Source: Prevotella scopos JCM 17725 (GTDB lineage: Bacteria; Bacteroidota; Bacteroidia; Bacteroidales; Bacteroidaceae). From it: DNA of 64,000 bases. The stretch covers positions 1,488,001 to 1,552,000 of the forward strand of contig NZ_CP072390.1 of the NCBI RefSeq assembly GCF_018127785.1, given 5' to 3'. The stretch's first letter is position 1. The number at the start of each line of letters is the position of its first letter. Shown here piece after piece: positions 1 to 8,071 of this stretch. The position numbers were made by a program, and so were the translations under genes. The notes below the pieces were generated by a model. That model saw only the letters and a list, made by a program, of their open reading frames with translations, had not been told where the DNA came from and did no database searches.

Positions 1-247
1 TGGATAACTTTGTATAAGCACGTGCCGTATTTGACGCTGCATGACGACCGATAATGAACTCGCTAATCATACAAGGCAAGCCTAACAATAAGATACACCC
101 GATATAAATAAGAATGAAAGCAGCACCTCCATTCTGACCTGTCATATAGGGAAAACGCCAAACATTACCCAAGCCGACAGCACCACCTGCTGTGGCCAGA
201 ATCATACCTAGCTTGCTTCCAAACTTTGCTCTTTTCTGTTCAACCAT
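1..247 (-). CDS. Sodium-dependent neurotransmitter-symporter (NSS/SNF) family transporter, N-terminal part
   Basis: The gene runs off the left window edge, so only about 82 N-terminal residues are visible. They start MVEQKRAKFGSKLGMILATA and continue with GGAVGLGNVWRFPY, the unwound first transmembrane segment of the NSS family that holds the sodium and substrate sites. A second membrane helix (IYIGCILLLGLPCMISEFIIG) follows. Proteins of this family import amino acids or related amines with sodium across the inner membrane; the substrate cannot be told from this fragment. The ATG at 247 follows a good -7 element and is the natural start. It is divergent from the VanZ-like gene. The family call is sure, the substrate unknown. 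Confidence 0.9.
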   Translation of the reverse strand, partial: MVEQKRAKFGSKLGMILATAGGAVGLGNVWRFPYMTGQNGGAAFILIYIGCILLLGLPCMISEFIIGRHAASNTARAYTKLS

Positions 248-270
248 ATAAATTAGAATTGAATATATGC

Positions 271-299
271 GCAAATTTACGAAAAAATCTCTATTTTTG
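271..299. promoter_or_regulatory. Divergent promoter pair between the NSS transporter and VanZ-like genes
   Basis: GCAAATTTA at 271-279 reads TAAATTTGC on the minus strand, a perfect Bacteroidetes -7 element for the transporter. TATTTTTG at 292-299 is the matching element on the plus strand for the VanZ-like gene, 20 bases before its ATG. The two elements are only 12 bases apart, so the two polymerases would compete. This rests on motif matches only. Confidence 0.55.
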
Positions 300-319
300 T
301 ATCAAATTAGAAGTGAAAT

Positions 320-712
320 ATGAATAAATTACAGCATATCTTAACTAAACACCCATTTAGTTGTATCATTGTAATAGCTACTTGGATTTTGTGTTTTATG
401 AATATTCCAGAAACTCCACTGAGCAATGTCAGGTTTATTGATAAGTGGACACATAGTCTTATTTACTTAGTTTTAGGACTCAGTTTAAGCATTGAATACA
501 TACGCACAACAAAGCATCCCAGCCCCAAGTTCATCATTATCTGGGTCTGGTTACTACCTATTCTTATGGGGGGTCTCATAGAAATTCTTCAGTCCAACTG
601 TACGAATGGAAACCGAAGTGGTGAATGGCTCGACTTCTTTGCAGATGCTATAGGCTCTACAATAGCCTTAGTTATCGGTATTCTTCTGGTATGCTATCGC
701 GCCAAAGCTTAA
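320..712 (+). CDS. VanZ-like family small membrane protein
   Basis: A 130-residue protein with about four hydrophobic helices (roughly 12-30, 45-60, 70-90 and 108-126). It carries the VanZ-type layout: DKWTH near residue 41 after the first helix, GGLIEILQ near 84, and the late GEWLDFFADAIGS before the last helix. VanZ-like proteins are short integral membrane proteins; the founder raises teicoplanin resistance, but for Bacteroidales members no function is established. The 3' end overlaps the convergent CYTH gene by 41 bases, so the two mRNAs would be complementary over that stretch. The family call is fairly sure; no role is claimed. Confidence 0.8.
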   Translation: MNKLQHILTKHPFSCIIVIATWILCFMNIPETPLSNVRFIDKWTHSLIYLVLGLSLSIEYIRTTKHPSPKFIIIWVWLLPILMGGLIEILQSNCTNGNRSGEWLDFFADAIGSTIALVIGILLVCYRAKA

Positions 713-1169
713 ATGGGTTTCGTCGCATGTGTGAATTATAGAAGTGTCGAACACCCGTCACCTCCATGCCAATAAAGTCTGGTTTTTCAAAAGCTTCATC
801 CTCACTTCCTAACTCAACCTCTGCCAACACGAGTCCTTCATTATCACCATGAAACTCGTCTATCTCAAAAGTATGTTCGCCAAAAGGAACAAGATAGCGA
901 TGTTTGTCAATTACACCCGGCTCGCATAACAGCATAAGTTGCTGTGCTTCCTCCAGTGTAATCTCTTTCTCGAACTCATAACGTGATAAGCCACCTGTGC
1001 GTGAAGGGCCTTTGATTGTAAGATATCCTTTATCGTCCCTGATGCGAACACGAACAGTATTAACAGCTGCAAAATACCCTTGCTGTATATGACTGCAATT
1101 GCTTGCAAGCTTTTTCCAGTCCATTTTCTTATGAACTAAGAACTTTCTTTCAATCTCTAATCCACTCAT
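672..1169 (-). CDS. CYTH domain protein (triphosphate tunnel metalloenzyme family)
   Basis: A 165-residue single-domain protein. The N-terminal signature E-I-E-R-K (residues 5-9) is the ExExK-type motif that starts the CYTH fold, whose tunnel binds triphosphate substrates and metal ions. Later charged strands (VRVRIRDDKGYLTIKG, RYEFEKEI, HTFEIDEFHG, LVLAEVEL) supply the alternating acidic and basic residues of the tunnel. Short bacterial CYTH proteins of this size are usually inorganic triphosphatases; adenylate cyclase or thiamine-triphosphatase activity cannot be excluded. It is convergent with the VanZ-like gene. The family is sure, the exact substrate is inferred. Confidence 0.88.
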   Translation of the reverse strand: MSGLEIERKFLVHKKMDWKKLASNCSHIQQGYFAAVNTVRVRIRDDKGYLTIKGPSRTGGLSRYEFEKEITLEEAQQLMLLCEPGVIDKHRYLVPFGEHTFEIDEFHGDNEGLVLAEVELGSEDEAFEKPDFIGMEVTGVRHFYNSHMRRNPFKLWRDSIPEEYR

Positions 1170-1248
1170 GAGACCCCTATTGTTAATATAATAAGCGACT
1201 ATTGCCTAGCAAAAGCACAACAGTCGTCCATTATCAATACTATATTTA

Positions 1249-1386
1249 TTAGCTATTTGATGCTATAATGATTGTAAGGATACCCAAAGCAACCAATATC
1301 ACGGCAATCCATGCGATAACACGATTAGCCTGTTTCTCTTGCTTGAGTTCTCTTGCTTTACGATTAATTTTACGTTTTTCGTTCAT
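1249..1386 (-). CDS. Small single-span membrane protein, 45 residues
   Basis: A short open frame from ATG at 1386 to a TAA at 1249-1251. It encodes a basic N-terminus (MNEKRKINRKARELKQEKQ) followed by one clear membrane helix (VIAWIAVILVALGILTIIIA, residues 23-42). The positive-inside rule puts the charged segment in the cytoplasm. It fills most of the space between prfB and the CYTH gene and has normal codon use. I do not recognise a named family. It could be a small membrane protein that modulates a partner; a chance frame is possible, but the strongly amphipathic layout argues for a real gene. Confidence 0.6.
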   Translation of the reverse strand: MNEKRKINRKARELKQEKQANRVIAWIAVILVALGILTIIIASNS

Positions 1387-1442
1387 AGTTATATTCTTTA
1401 AAGATTATATATTATCAATTAATTAAAGTGGAGAATAATGGC

Positions 1443-2558
1443 TTATTCCTCCGTTGGGAACTCCATGAGGTAAGCCTTGATGAAGTCATCAATCTTACCA
1501 TCCATCACACCATCCACGTCTGATGTTTGATAATTTGTACGATGATCCTTCACACGGCGGTCATCAAAGACGTAACTACGAATCTGACTTCCCCACTCTA
1601 TCTTCTTCTTACCAGCTTCAATCTTAGCCTGTTCTTCCATGCGCTTCTTCATAGCACGGTCATACAACTGCGATTTCAGGAGCTGCATAGCCTTGGCACG
1701 GTTCTTTGGCTGATCACGCGTCTCCGTATTCTCAATCAAGATTTCCTCTTGCTCTCCTGTGTCAGGATCCTCATACTGATAGCGAAGACGTACACCCGAC
1801 TCCACCTTGTTGACGTTCTGTCCACCGGCACCACTCGAACGGAAGGTATCCCAACTAACACGAGCTGGGTCAACATAGACCTCAATCGTGTCATCTACCA
1901 ACGGCGTAACGAAGACACTGGCAAAGCTGGTCATACGCTTACCTTGAGCATTGAACGGACTGACACGTACCAATCTGTGCACACCATTCTCACTCTTCAG
2001 ATAGCCATAAGCATATTCTCCACCCTCAAACTTCATTGTCACACTCTTAATACCAGCCTCATCGCCTTCCTGTATGTCAGAGATAGTAACTTTATATCCT
2101 TGTGCTTCTCCCCAGCGCATATACATACGCATCAGCATAGAAGCCCAGTCCTGGCTCTCCGTACCACCCGCACCAGAGTTGATTTTCATCACACACTCCA
2201 TCGGGTCTTCCTCCTGACGTAGCATATTCTTAAGTTCTAAGCCTTCGATAACCTTAAGAACCTTAACATATGCGGTATCAACTTCCTCTTCAGTAACAAG
2301 TTCATCTTTATAGAAATCGAATGCCAGCTGTACCTCATCAGCCAACGCGCGCGCCTTGTCATAGTCTTTGACCCATTTCTCAATGTCTTTAACTTTCTTC
2401 ATCTGTTCCTGTGCACGAGCTGGGTCATCCCAAAAGTCTGGCGCTTGTGTACGGAGTTGTTCCTCCTCAAATTCTATTCGCTTCTTGTCAATATCAAGAT
2501 AACGATGCAACGCTTCAGTGCGTTCTTGTATATCTTTTAGCTGATCTGCTGTAATCAT
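1443..2558 (-). CDS. prfB: Peptide chain release factor 2
   Basis: A 371-residue class I release factor that ends translation at UGA and UAA. The stop-reading tripeptide SPF (residues 200-202) marks RF2 rather than RF1, and the peptidyl-hydrolysis motif GGQ is at 245-247 within SGAGGQNVNKVESG. Length and domain order match the family. In many bacteria prfB has an in-frame UGA near codon 26 that must be bypassed by +1 frameshifting. Here the corresponding stretch (ALHRYLDID) reads CTT GAT with no UGA, so the gene is translated straight through and lacks that autoregulation. The next gene on the same strand (acyl-CoA ligase) ends 110 bases upstream of it. Confidence 0.97.
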   Translation of the reverse strand: MITADQLKDIQERTEALHRYLDIDKKRIEFEEEQLRTQAPDFWDDPARAQEQMKKVKDIEKWVKDYDKARALADEVQLAFDFYKDELVTEEEVDTAYVKVLKVIEGLELKNMLRQEEDPMECVMKINSGAGGTESQDWASMLMRMYMRWGEAQGYKVTISDIQEGDEAGIKSVTMKFEGGEYAYGYLKSENGVHRLVRVSPFNAQGKRMTSFASVFVTPLVDDTIEVYVDPARVSWDTFRSSGAGGQNVNKVESGVRLRYQYEDPDTGEQEEILIENTETRDQPKNRAKAMQLLKSQLYDRAMKKRMEEQAKIEAGKKKIEWGSQIRSYVFDDRRVKDHRTNYQTSDVDGVMDGKIDDFIKAYLMEFPTEE

Positions 2559-2669
2559 ATCTTTTCTTTTATCGTTGGGAGGTAGGTTTGGAGAACAAGG
2601 ATGCCTAGGAAAGAGTCAATCCTAAAAACCAAAGAAACCCTCAAAACAATTAACTTGTCAACTCGTCAA

Positions 2670-4478
2670 CTACTCCTCGTACATTTTTTCAATGGCATCA
2701 TGGTAACGGCTGTTGACAACCGACCGCTTCAACTTCAACGTATTGGTTAACTCTCCACTCTCCATTGAGAAATGGTGAGGAAGAAGAGTGAAACGTTTAA
2801 TCTTCTCGTAGGAAGCCAAACGCTGTTGTAAGGTTTCAATACGCTCACGCATCATTTCGTTGACACGCTTATTCTCGCATAGCTCCTCACGGTCCTTAAA
2901 CTCTATATGATTCTCCTTTGCCCATTCTTCCAGTGCAGAGAACTCTGGAACAATCAGCGCAGCAACAAACTTACGCTGGTCGGCAATCACAGATACCTGT
3001 TCAATGAACTTGTCTACCAACAGCATCGCCTCCACCATCTGCGGTGCAATGTATTTACCATTTGATGTCTTAAAGAGGTCCTTGATACGTTCCTTTAAGA
3101 ACAACTCACCACCCTTCAAATAACCAGCATCACCGGTATGGAAGTAGCCATCCTTATCGAAAGCCTCTGAATTAGCTGTATCATGGCGGAAGTAACCCGG
3201 TGTAATCGTAGGACCTTTCAACATTATCTCACCTTCATCGCTGATCTTTATGTCAATTCCTTCGATTGGTCTTCCAACGGAACCAACAGTATAAGGTTGT
3301 CCTAAATAATCACAACTCACAGTGGCCAAACTCTCCGTCAGACCATAACCAACAAGCATGTTAAGCCCGATGCTATGTACAAACTCCTCAACCTCAGGTG
3401 ACACATATGCGCCAGCTGTTGGGAAGATATGCGGATTCTCTAAGCCTAACTGCTTGCGCACAAGGCCCAACACTGTCTTATTGACAAACTTATACTCCAT
3501 TTCTAGAGTCAAGGGAACACGTTTACAACGTGCAATATATTGTATGTTACGTTTTCTTCCAATACTCAGAGCATGATAGAACAACTTACGCTGAACAATG
3601 CTAGAGTTGTCCATACGGTCCTTTACCGCTACATAAACCTTCTCCCAAAAACGTGGGACAGCGGCCATGCTTGTAGGATGTGTCTCACGCATACTCTGTT
3701 GAATCTCCTTTGGGTAAGTGTTTACAATCAGCTCTGCACCCACGCTGAGCCCCAGATAAGCCCAGCCACGCTCAAAGATATGACTGAATGGTAAAAAGTT
3801 TATAATACGGTCCTTACTATTTACAGGCACACTCTTCATATTACCTTCCATAGCTGCATGATACATCTTATAAGTCAGGACAACGCCCTTACTCTCACCA
3901 GTCGTTCCACTTGTGTAAAGGATATTACAAATATCATCATTGTTAGCCTCAGCCCAACGGTCTTCAACCTCAGACTCACGTGGGAAACCCTCGCCTAACT
4001 TTAAGAAGTCTTCAAAGTAAATTGAATTAGGGTCATGCGTACTAAGGCGTACACTTGAATCAAAGACGATGATTCGTTCTAGTGAAGGGCACAGAGAGAC
4101 GACACGACGTGCCTTGTCATACTGCTCCTGTTCTCCAACAAAAAGGAACTTCACCCCAGCATCCTGAATCATATATTGTATCTGCTCTTCAGAACTAGTC
4201 GCATAAAAAGGAATACTAATCACACGTACACCATATGCACCAAACTCTGTATAAAGATGGTAAATAGTGTTTTGTGAAAATACTGCGATAGTTTCTTGTG
4301 GCTTCAATCCGAGGTTCAAGAGCGCATTTGACACTTGCTTTACACGCATTGAAAACTGATTCCATGACACAGTCTTCCATTCCAGACTACCAAAGTTACG
4401 GAAAGTGATCGCTGGTTTAGCACCGTATTTTTTTGCTTGTTCATGAATAAGAACAGAGAGATGTCCGATTGTCTGCAT
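2670..4478 (-). CDS. Long-chain fatty acid-CoA ligase (AMP-forming, FadD/ACSL type)
   Basis: A 602-residue adenylate-forming enzyme. It activates fatty acids with ATP to acyl-AMP and then transfers them to coenzyme A. The P-loop-like signature ILYTSGTTGESKG is at about 187-199. GYGLTES (about 375) and YFHTGDAGYL (about 440) follow, and the hinge and C-terminal lysine region LKERIKDLFKTSNGKYIAP comes near 460. Length fits the long-chain subgroup with an N-terminal region of about 180 residues before the signature. Bacteroidales lack a full beta-oxidation set as a rule, so the likely job is incorporation of exogenous fatty acids; that is inference. A -7 element (4565-4573) lies upstream. Confidence 0.9.
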   Translation of the reverse strand: MQTIGHLSVLIHEQAKKYGAKPAITFRNFGSLEWKTVSWNQFSMRVKQVSNALLNLGLKPQETIAVFSQNTIYHLYTEFGAYGVRVISIPFYATSSEEQIQYMIQDAGVKFLFVGEQEQYDKARRVVSLCPSLERIIVFDSSVRLSTHDPNSIYFEDFLKLGEGFPRESEVEDRWAEANNDDICNILYTSGTTGESKGVVLTYKMYHAAMEGNMKSVPVNSKDRIINFLPFSHIFERGWAYLGLSVGAELIVNTYPKEIQQSMRETHPTSMAAVPRFWEKVYVAVKDRMDNSSIVQRKLFYHALSIGRKRNIQYIARCKRVPLTLEMEYKFVNKTVLGLVRKQLGLENPHIFPTAGAYVSPEVEEFVHSIGLNMLVGYGLTESLATVSCDYLGQPYTVGSVGRPIEGIDIKISDEGEIMLKGPTITPGYFRHDTANSEAFDKDGYFHTGDAGYLKGGELFLKERIKDLFKTSNGKYIAPQMVEAMLLVDKFIEQVSVIADQRKFVAALIVPEFSALEEWAKENHIEFKDREELCENKRVNEMMRERIETLQQRLASYEKIKRFTLLPHHFSMESGELTNTLKLKRSVVNSRYHDAIEKMYEE

Positions 4479-4564
4479 TGTTTCCTAATTTATCATCGTC
4501 AAATCAGTATATACAAAGACCTACAAAATCCTTTATTCAAACAACTGATTGCACTTTATTTTCT

Positions 4565-4573
4565 GCAAATATA
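4565..4573 (-). promoter_or_regulatory. Probable -7 element for the acyl-CoA ligase gene
   Basis: The plus strand reads GCAAATATA, giving TATATTTGC on the minus strand, a perfect match to the Bacteroidetes -7 consensus TAnnTTTGC. It lies about 87 bases before the ATG at 4478. The remaining stretch to 4980 is AT-rich and holds no open frame or repeat that I can support. Confidence 0.5.
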
Positions 4574-4982
4574 AACATTTATCCGCAAAGCAAAAAATAA
4601 AATAGATATTAAATTACAAATTCCAGCTTTTACTTTCCTCTTACACAATAGTATAAAATAGAACAATTATATTCATTTATAGAACAAACGAAACAATAAA
4701 GAAATATGAATAAAGCCATCAAAAATCTAACCTTAAGCTCTATACAAATAACATTTATCGGGTGTACAAATCAACAAGCAAAAAGAAAAGGCTGTTAGCA
4801 TAATCTTATATTATAAGGTACGAACGATATGCGCTTTTGTTAAGTGTTATCAAAGGAGAACAACCCCTTATTACTAAGGAGTTACATTAAGAAGATATAC
4901 CTAAAGAGTAAAGTACTCATCATCAGCGAGCAACAGACATTCTTCAGAACCAATCTTTGACCAACCTGCCAACCTTTACTAT

Positions 4983-5029
4983 AAAAAAATATCTTCATAA
5001 AGAGAATTTTGTTTCTCTTTATGAAGATA
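4983..5029 (-). terminator. Rho-independent terminator of the dut-TPR-DUF4292-EnvC operon
   Basis: A perfect 17-bp inverted repeat: arm 4990-5006 (TATCTTCATAAAGAGAA) pairs with 5013-5029 around a six-base loop. On the minus strand the stem is followed by seven T residues (complement of 4983-4989). It lies about 105 bases beyond the stop of the EnvC-like gene and ends that four-gene transcript. The stem is AT-rich but long. Confidence 0.85.
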
Positions 5030-5134
5030 AGATCATTACAGTATTTCATTTGAGTTAAGACAACGATATTACACGATAAGAAGTATCATTGCTTAAAACC
5101 CAATTAATCTACATCTGTAAGACTGCCCGTTTTA

Positions 5135-7159
5135 TCAGCGTAACCACTGCTCAGGGTTCAGCTTAGCCGTCTCCTTACGCAATTGGAACTGGAGAATACC
5201 ATTCCTACCAACGGTTCCGATAGTCTGTCCTGTACCAACCTTCTGACCCTTGCTGACACCAACAGAGCCCAAGTTAGCATAGACTGTGATATAAATACCA
5301 TGACGAATCATCACAACACTCATACCTCCTGCCATGAAGACACCGCTCACCTCGCCCATAAAGACACTGCGAACAGCACTACCAGGAGCACCCTTGATAT
5401 TGATACCATCATTGTTCAAACGGATATTTGACATACCAGCCACATTGTATTGACCAAAGTGGCTAACAATCTGACCCGACAATGGCATTGGCAATCTACC
5501 ACGATTATTGGCAAAGCTACCAGTTATTGCACGGTCTGCAGAGCTGAGCATATCGTTGCTTTCAGCCGCAGATACCCTTGCTGCTTCAGCCTCACGGGCA
5601 GCACGTTCACGGTCAGCATCAGCCTTACGCTCAGCAGCCACACGATTTGCCTCAGCCTCACGTGCCATCTGGTCGGCACGAGCCTTCTCAGCAGCAGCTC
5701 GAGCTTCAGCCTTTTCCTGTGCAGCTTTAGCAGCAGCTTCCTGCTCTTCAGCCTTACGGATAGCACGCTCACGAGCGGCAGCACGTTCCTTCTGCAAAGC
5801 TTCTTGACGTGCCTTTTCTGCAGCAGCTCTGGCAGCAGTAGCACGAGCAGCAGCTTCCTGACGCGCCTTCTCGGCAGCCTCAGCAGCAGCACGAGCGGCA
5901 GCCTTGGCCTTTGCTTCACGCTCCTTTGCCTCAGCAATACGCCGAGCATTCTCACGAGCAGCAGCTTCTGCAGCAGCTTTCTTTCGTGCTAACTCCTCAG
6001 CACGTTTCTTTGCAGCGGCAGCACGAGCGGCAGCCTGCGCTTTGGCTTCCGCTATTGCACGTTCACGTGCCTTTTGTATTTCTATCTGAATGAGTCGGTC
6101 AATCTGTGCATTCAATGCCTGTTGCTGTTGACGACGTTGTGCGATAACGCCCTGCAACACCTTCTGATCATTCTGTAAAGAAGTAACCACTGTCTGCTGT
6201 TCAATGCGCTTACGCTCCATCTGCGCATGTACCTGACGATCTTTATAGAGAAGATTGCTCTTATTGACACGCACCTGCTTCAACTGTGTATGCTTCTCAT
6301 CAACCTGCATCTGCTTAGCCTTTAGCTGTTCTCCCTGCGCACGCTGGTAGGCAGCATACTCACGTACAAAACGAAGACGACGATACATCTGTGTCAGGTT
6401 CTTGGCAGAGAAGATAAACATCAACTTGTCTTGAATACCTCGATGACGCGCCATATAACGCATTGAACGAATGAAACGAGCACGACGCTCGCCCAACTGC
6501 GCTTCAAGTGAAGACAGCTGACCTTTCAGAATACCGATATTCGAATCCAGGCCTTTGATATCTGTAGCAATGGTATCTATCGTTTTCTGATGTTGGCCAA
6601 TTTCAGTATCAAGACGGACAATCTTCTGCAGACGGTCATCAACGTCCTTCTGCTTTACTTTCATCTCCTCTTCGTGTTGTGAAATCTCTTTTTGTAGCTG
6701 TAGATTCTGTTGCTGCAGCCCCTTAATTTCTTCTGTTGTCACGTAGGCTGGTCCCTTTGCACCTTTCTTACCCATACGAGTATTGCGTACGACGGCTTTA
6801 CCACGAACAACTTGTTGACCCTTCACGAGAGTTTGTTGTCCCTTGACTTGCGCCTGTTGACCATTGAGAACTTGCTGCTGTTGCACCTTGCCTCGTTGTT
6901 GTTTGCCCTTAACTTGGGTTTGAGGCTGTATAGCCTCAACAACCTGCTTCTTACCTTTTGCGTTAGCTGCAGGCGTTGTCTGTTGCTTGTTATTAAGTGC
7001 ATCAACAGCTTTATTACCCTTTCCACGGACAGTAGTCTTGGTTTCAACGAGTTGGGTAACATCTGTTTTATGCTGTCTTCTACGCTTTCGAGAATGCTGA
7101 GCCGAAATCGTCAGCACACATACGATAGACAAGATGAATAATAAAGAAATACGTTTCAT
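5135..7159 (-). CDS. EnvC-like murein hydrolase activator with degenerate LytM (M23) domain
   Basis: A 674-residue exported protein. A signal peptide (1-20, ending TISAQ) is followed by a Gln/Lys-rich low-complexity part (about 25-130) and a long coiled coil (about 145-360). A very Ala/Arg/Lys/Glu-rich helix spans about 370-535, and a C-terminal LytM fold covers 560-674. The zinc ligands of active M23 peptidases are missing: the expected HxxxD region reads NNDGINIKG and the HxH strand reads LQFQLRK. As in E. coli EnvC, this suggests a non-catalytic regulator of periplasmic amidases at the division site. It starts directly after the DUF4292 stop, so translation is probably coupled. The amplified Ala-rich helix is unusually long. 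Confidence 0.85.
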   Translation of the reverse strand: MKRISLLFILSIVCVLTISAQHSRKRRRQHKTDVTQLVETKTTVRGKGNKAVDALNNKQQTTPAANAKGKKQVVEAIQPQTQVKGKQQRGKVQQQQVLNGQQAQVKGQQTLVKGQQVVRGKAVVRNTRMGKKGAKGPAYVTTEEIKGLQQQNLQLQKEISQHEEEMKVKQKDVDDRLQKIVRLDTEIGQHQKTIDTIATDIKGLDSNIGILKGQLSSLEAQLGERRARFIRSMRYMARHRGIQDKLMFIFSAKNLTQMYRRLRFVREYAAYQRAQGEQLKAKQMQVDEKHTQLKQVRVNKSNLLYKDRQVHAQMERKRIEQQTVVTSLQNDQKVLQGVIAQRRQQQQALNAQIDRLIQIEIQKARERAIAEAKAQAAARAAAAKKRAEELARKKAAAEAAARENARRIAEAKEREAKAKAAARAAAEAAEKARQEAAARATAARAAAEKARQEALQKERAAARERAIRKAEEQEAAAKAAQEKAEARAAAEKARADQMAREAEANRVAAERKADADRERAAREAEAARVSAAESNDMLSSADRAITGSFANNRGRLPMPLSGQIVSHFGQYNVAGMSNIRLNNDGINIKGAPGSAVRSVFMGEVSGVFMAGGMSVVMIRHGIYITVYANLGSVGVSKGQKVGTGQTIGTVGRNGILQFQLRKETAKLNPEQWLR

Positions 7160-8071
7160 TTAAAAATTCATTAGTTTACCGAGGATATCCTCTACGCTTA
7201 CTTTAGTGTACTTTTCTGATGGTGTGGTGAGAACTTCCCAATCACTGGCATCGCTGAAACTCTCAAGATCAAAGTTGGCTTTAAGCGTCTTTGATGGTTT
7301 TTGTCCAATCTTTGGGGTATTAATGGTCAATGCCTGACTTGCAGGGAACAGCTTTGAACCGAACGCCTTGAAGTTATCGTAAGTCCATGAGAGTTTTGAA
7401 GCTCCATGCGCATTACTATTATAGGTAACAGTTGTCAGGACAATCTGATTATTCTTAGGATTAACAGACCACTTATAATCCATCTTTCCATCCTTAAGAC
7501 CTACCAATGTCGTTTCCCCTTCCTGCGCCTTACTTTCGTCAACAGTAAACTGTGAGAGGTCAGCTTCGCTCACCTTTTGCTGGCGTGGAATGAACACTTG
7601 GTTCCAGAATAGCGATTGTAAAGAATAGAAGTTAATACCATTATCACGCAAGAAACCCACCTCATCGTAGCTTGCCTTTACATATTGTTTATGGATGCGG
7701 TCAATGAAGAGGACGTAATCCTTTGCAAACTCTATACGTCCTACCTCGCTACGAAGAATCGGAATCAGCAACTGCAAACGAATAACCTCATCTTTACGCA
7801 TACGTAAGATGCCAGGGACTGTAATGTCCTTGTGACCATCGTTGAGTGTGAACGTGAGATTTGATACAAGGTTCTTTTGATAAAGAGCATTATCAGCAAT
7901 ACGCTGCATGAAAACCATACTCTCCATCTTGTTATCCTTTACGACTGGTGTCGCTGGCTGTGTAGTTTTATTTTCCTGTACAGGCTTTTGCTGCACTACA
8001 GCTTTCTTAGTACCGCATGATGCCACGAGAAGGGTAGTCATGCCTACAAGTAATATCTTTGTCTTCTTCAT
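7160..8071 (-). CDS. DUF4292 family lipoprotein
   Basis: A 303-residue protein with a lipoprotein signal peptide (lipobox VASC-G, Cys20) followed by a Lys/Thr/Gln linker and one large beta-rich domain. The layout and operon position (after a TPR protein, before an EnvC-like protein, downstream of dut) match the DUF4292 family of Bacteroidetes, which resembles outer-membrane lipoprotein carrier folds of the LolA/LolB type; that resemblance is from family knowledge and was not computed here. The start overlaps the TPR stop by four bases (ATGA), indicating coupled translation. A cell-envelope role is likely; no molecular function is established. Confidence 0.8.
   Translation of the reverse strand: MKKTKILLVGMTTLLVASCGTKKAVVQQKPVQENKTTQPATPVVKDNKMESMVFMQRIADNALYQKNLVSNLTFTLNDGHKDITVPGILRMRKDEVIRLQLLIPILRSEVGRIEFAKDYVLFIDRIHKQYVKASYDEVGFLRDNGINFYSLQSLFWNQVFIPRQQKVSEADLSQFTVDESKAQEGETTLVGLKDGKMDYKWSVNPKNNQIVLTTVTYNSNAHGASKLSWTYDNFKAFGSKLFPASQALTINTPKIGQKPSKTLKANFDLESFSDASDWEVLTTPSEKYTKVSVEDILGKLMNF

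Noticed and set aside
1527..2222. 231-codon open frame antisense to prfB
   Set aside because: prfB is certain on the other strand; the antisense product resembles nothing and overlaps it completely.
5504..6093. Several Ala- or Ser-rich open frames on both strands inside the EnvC-like gene
   Set aside because: They are shadows of the repetitive Ala/Arg/Glu codons of the real gene; none has a start signal or recognisable domain.
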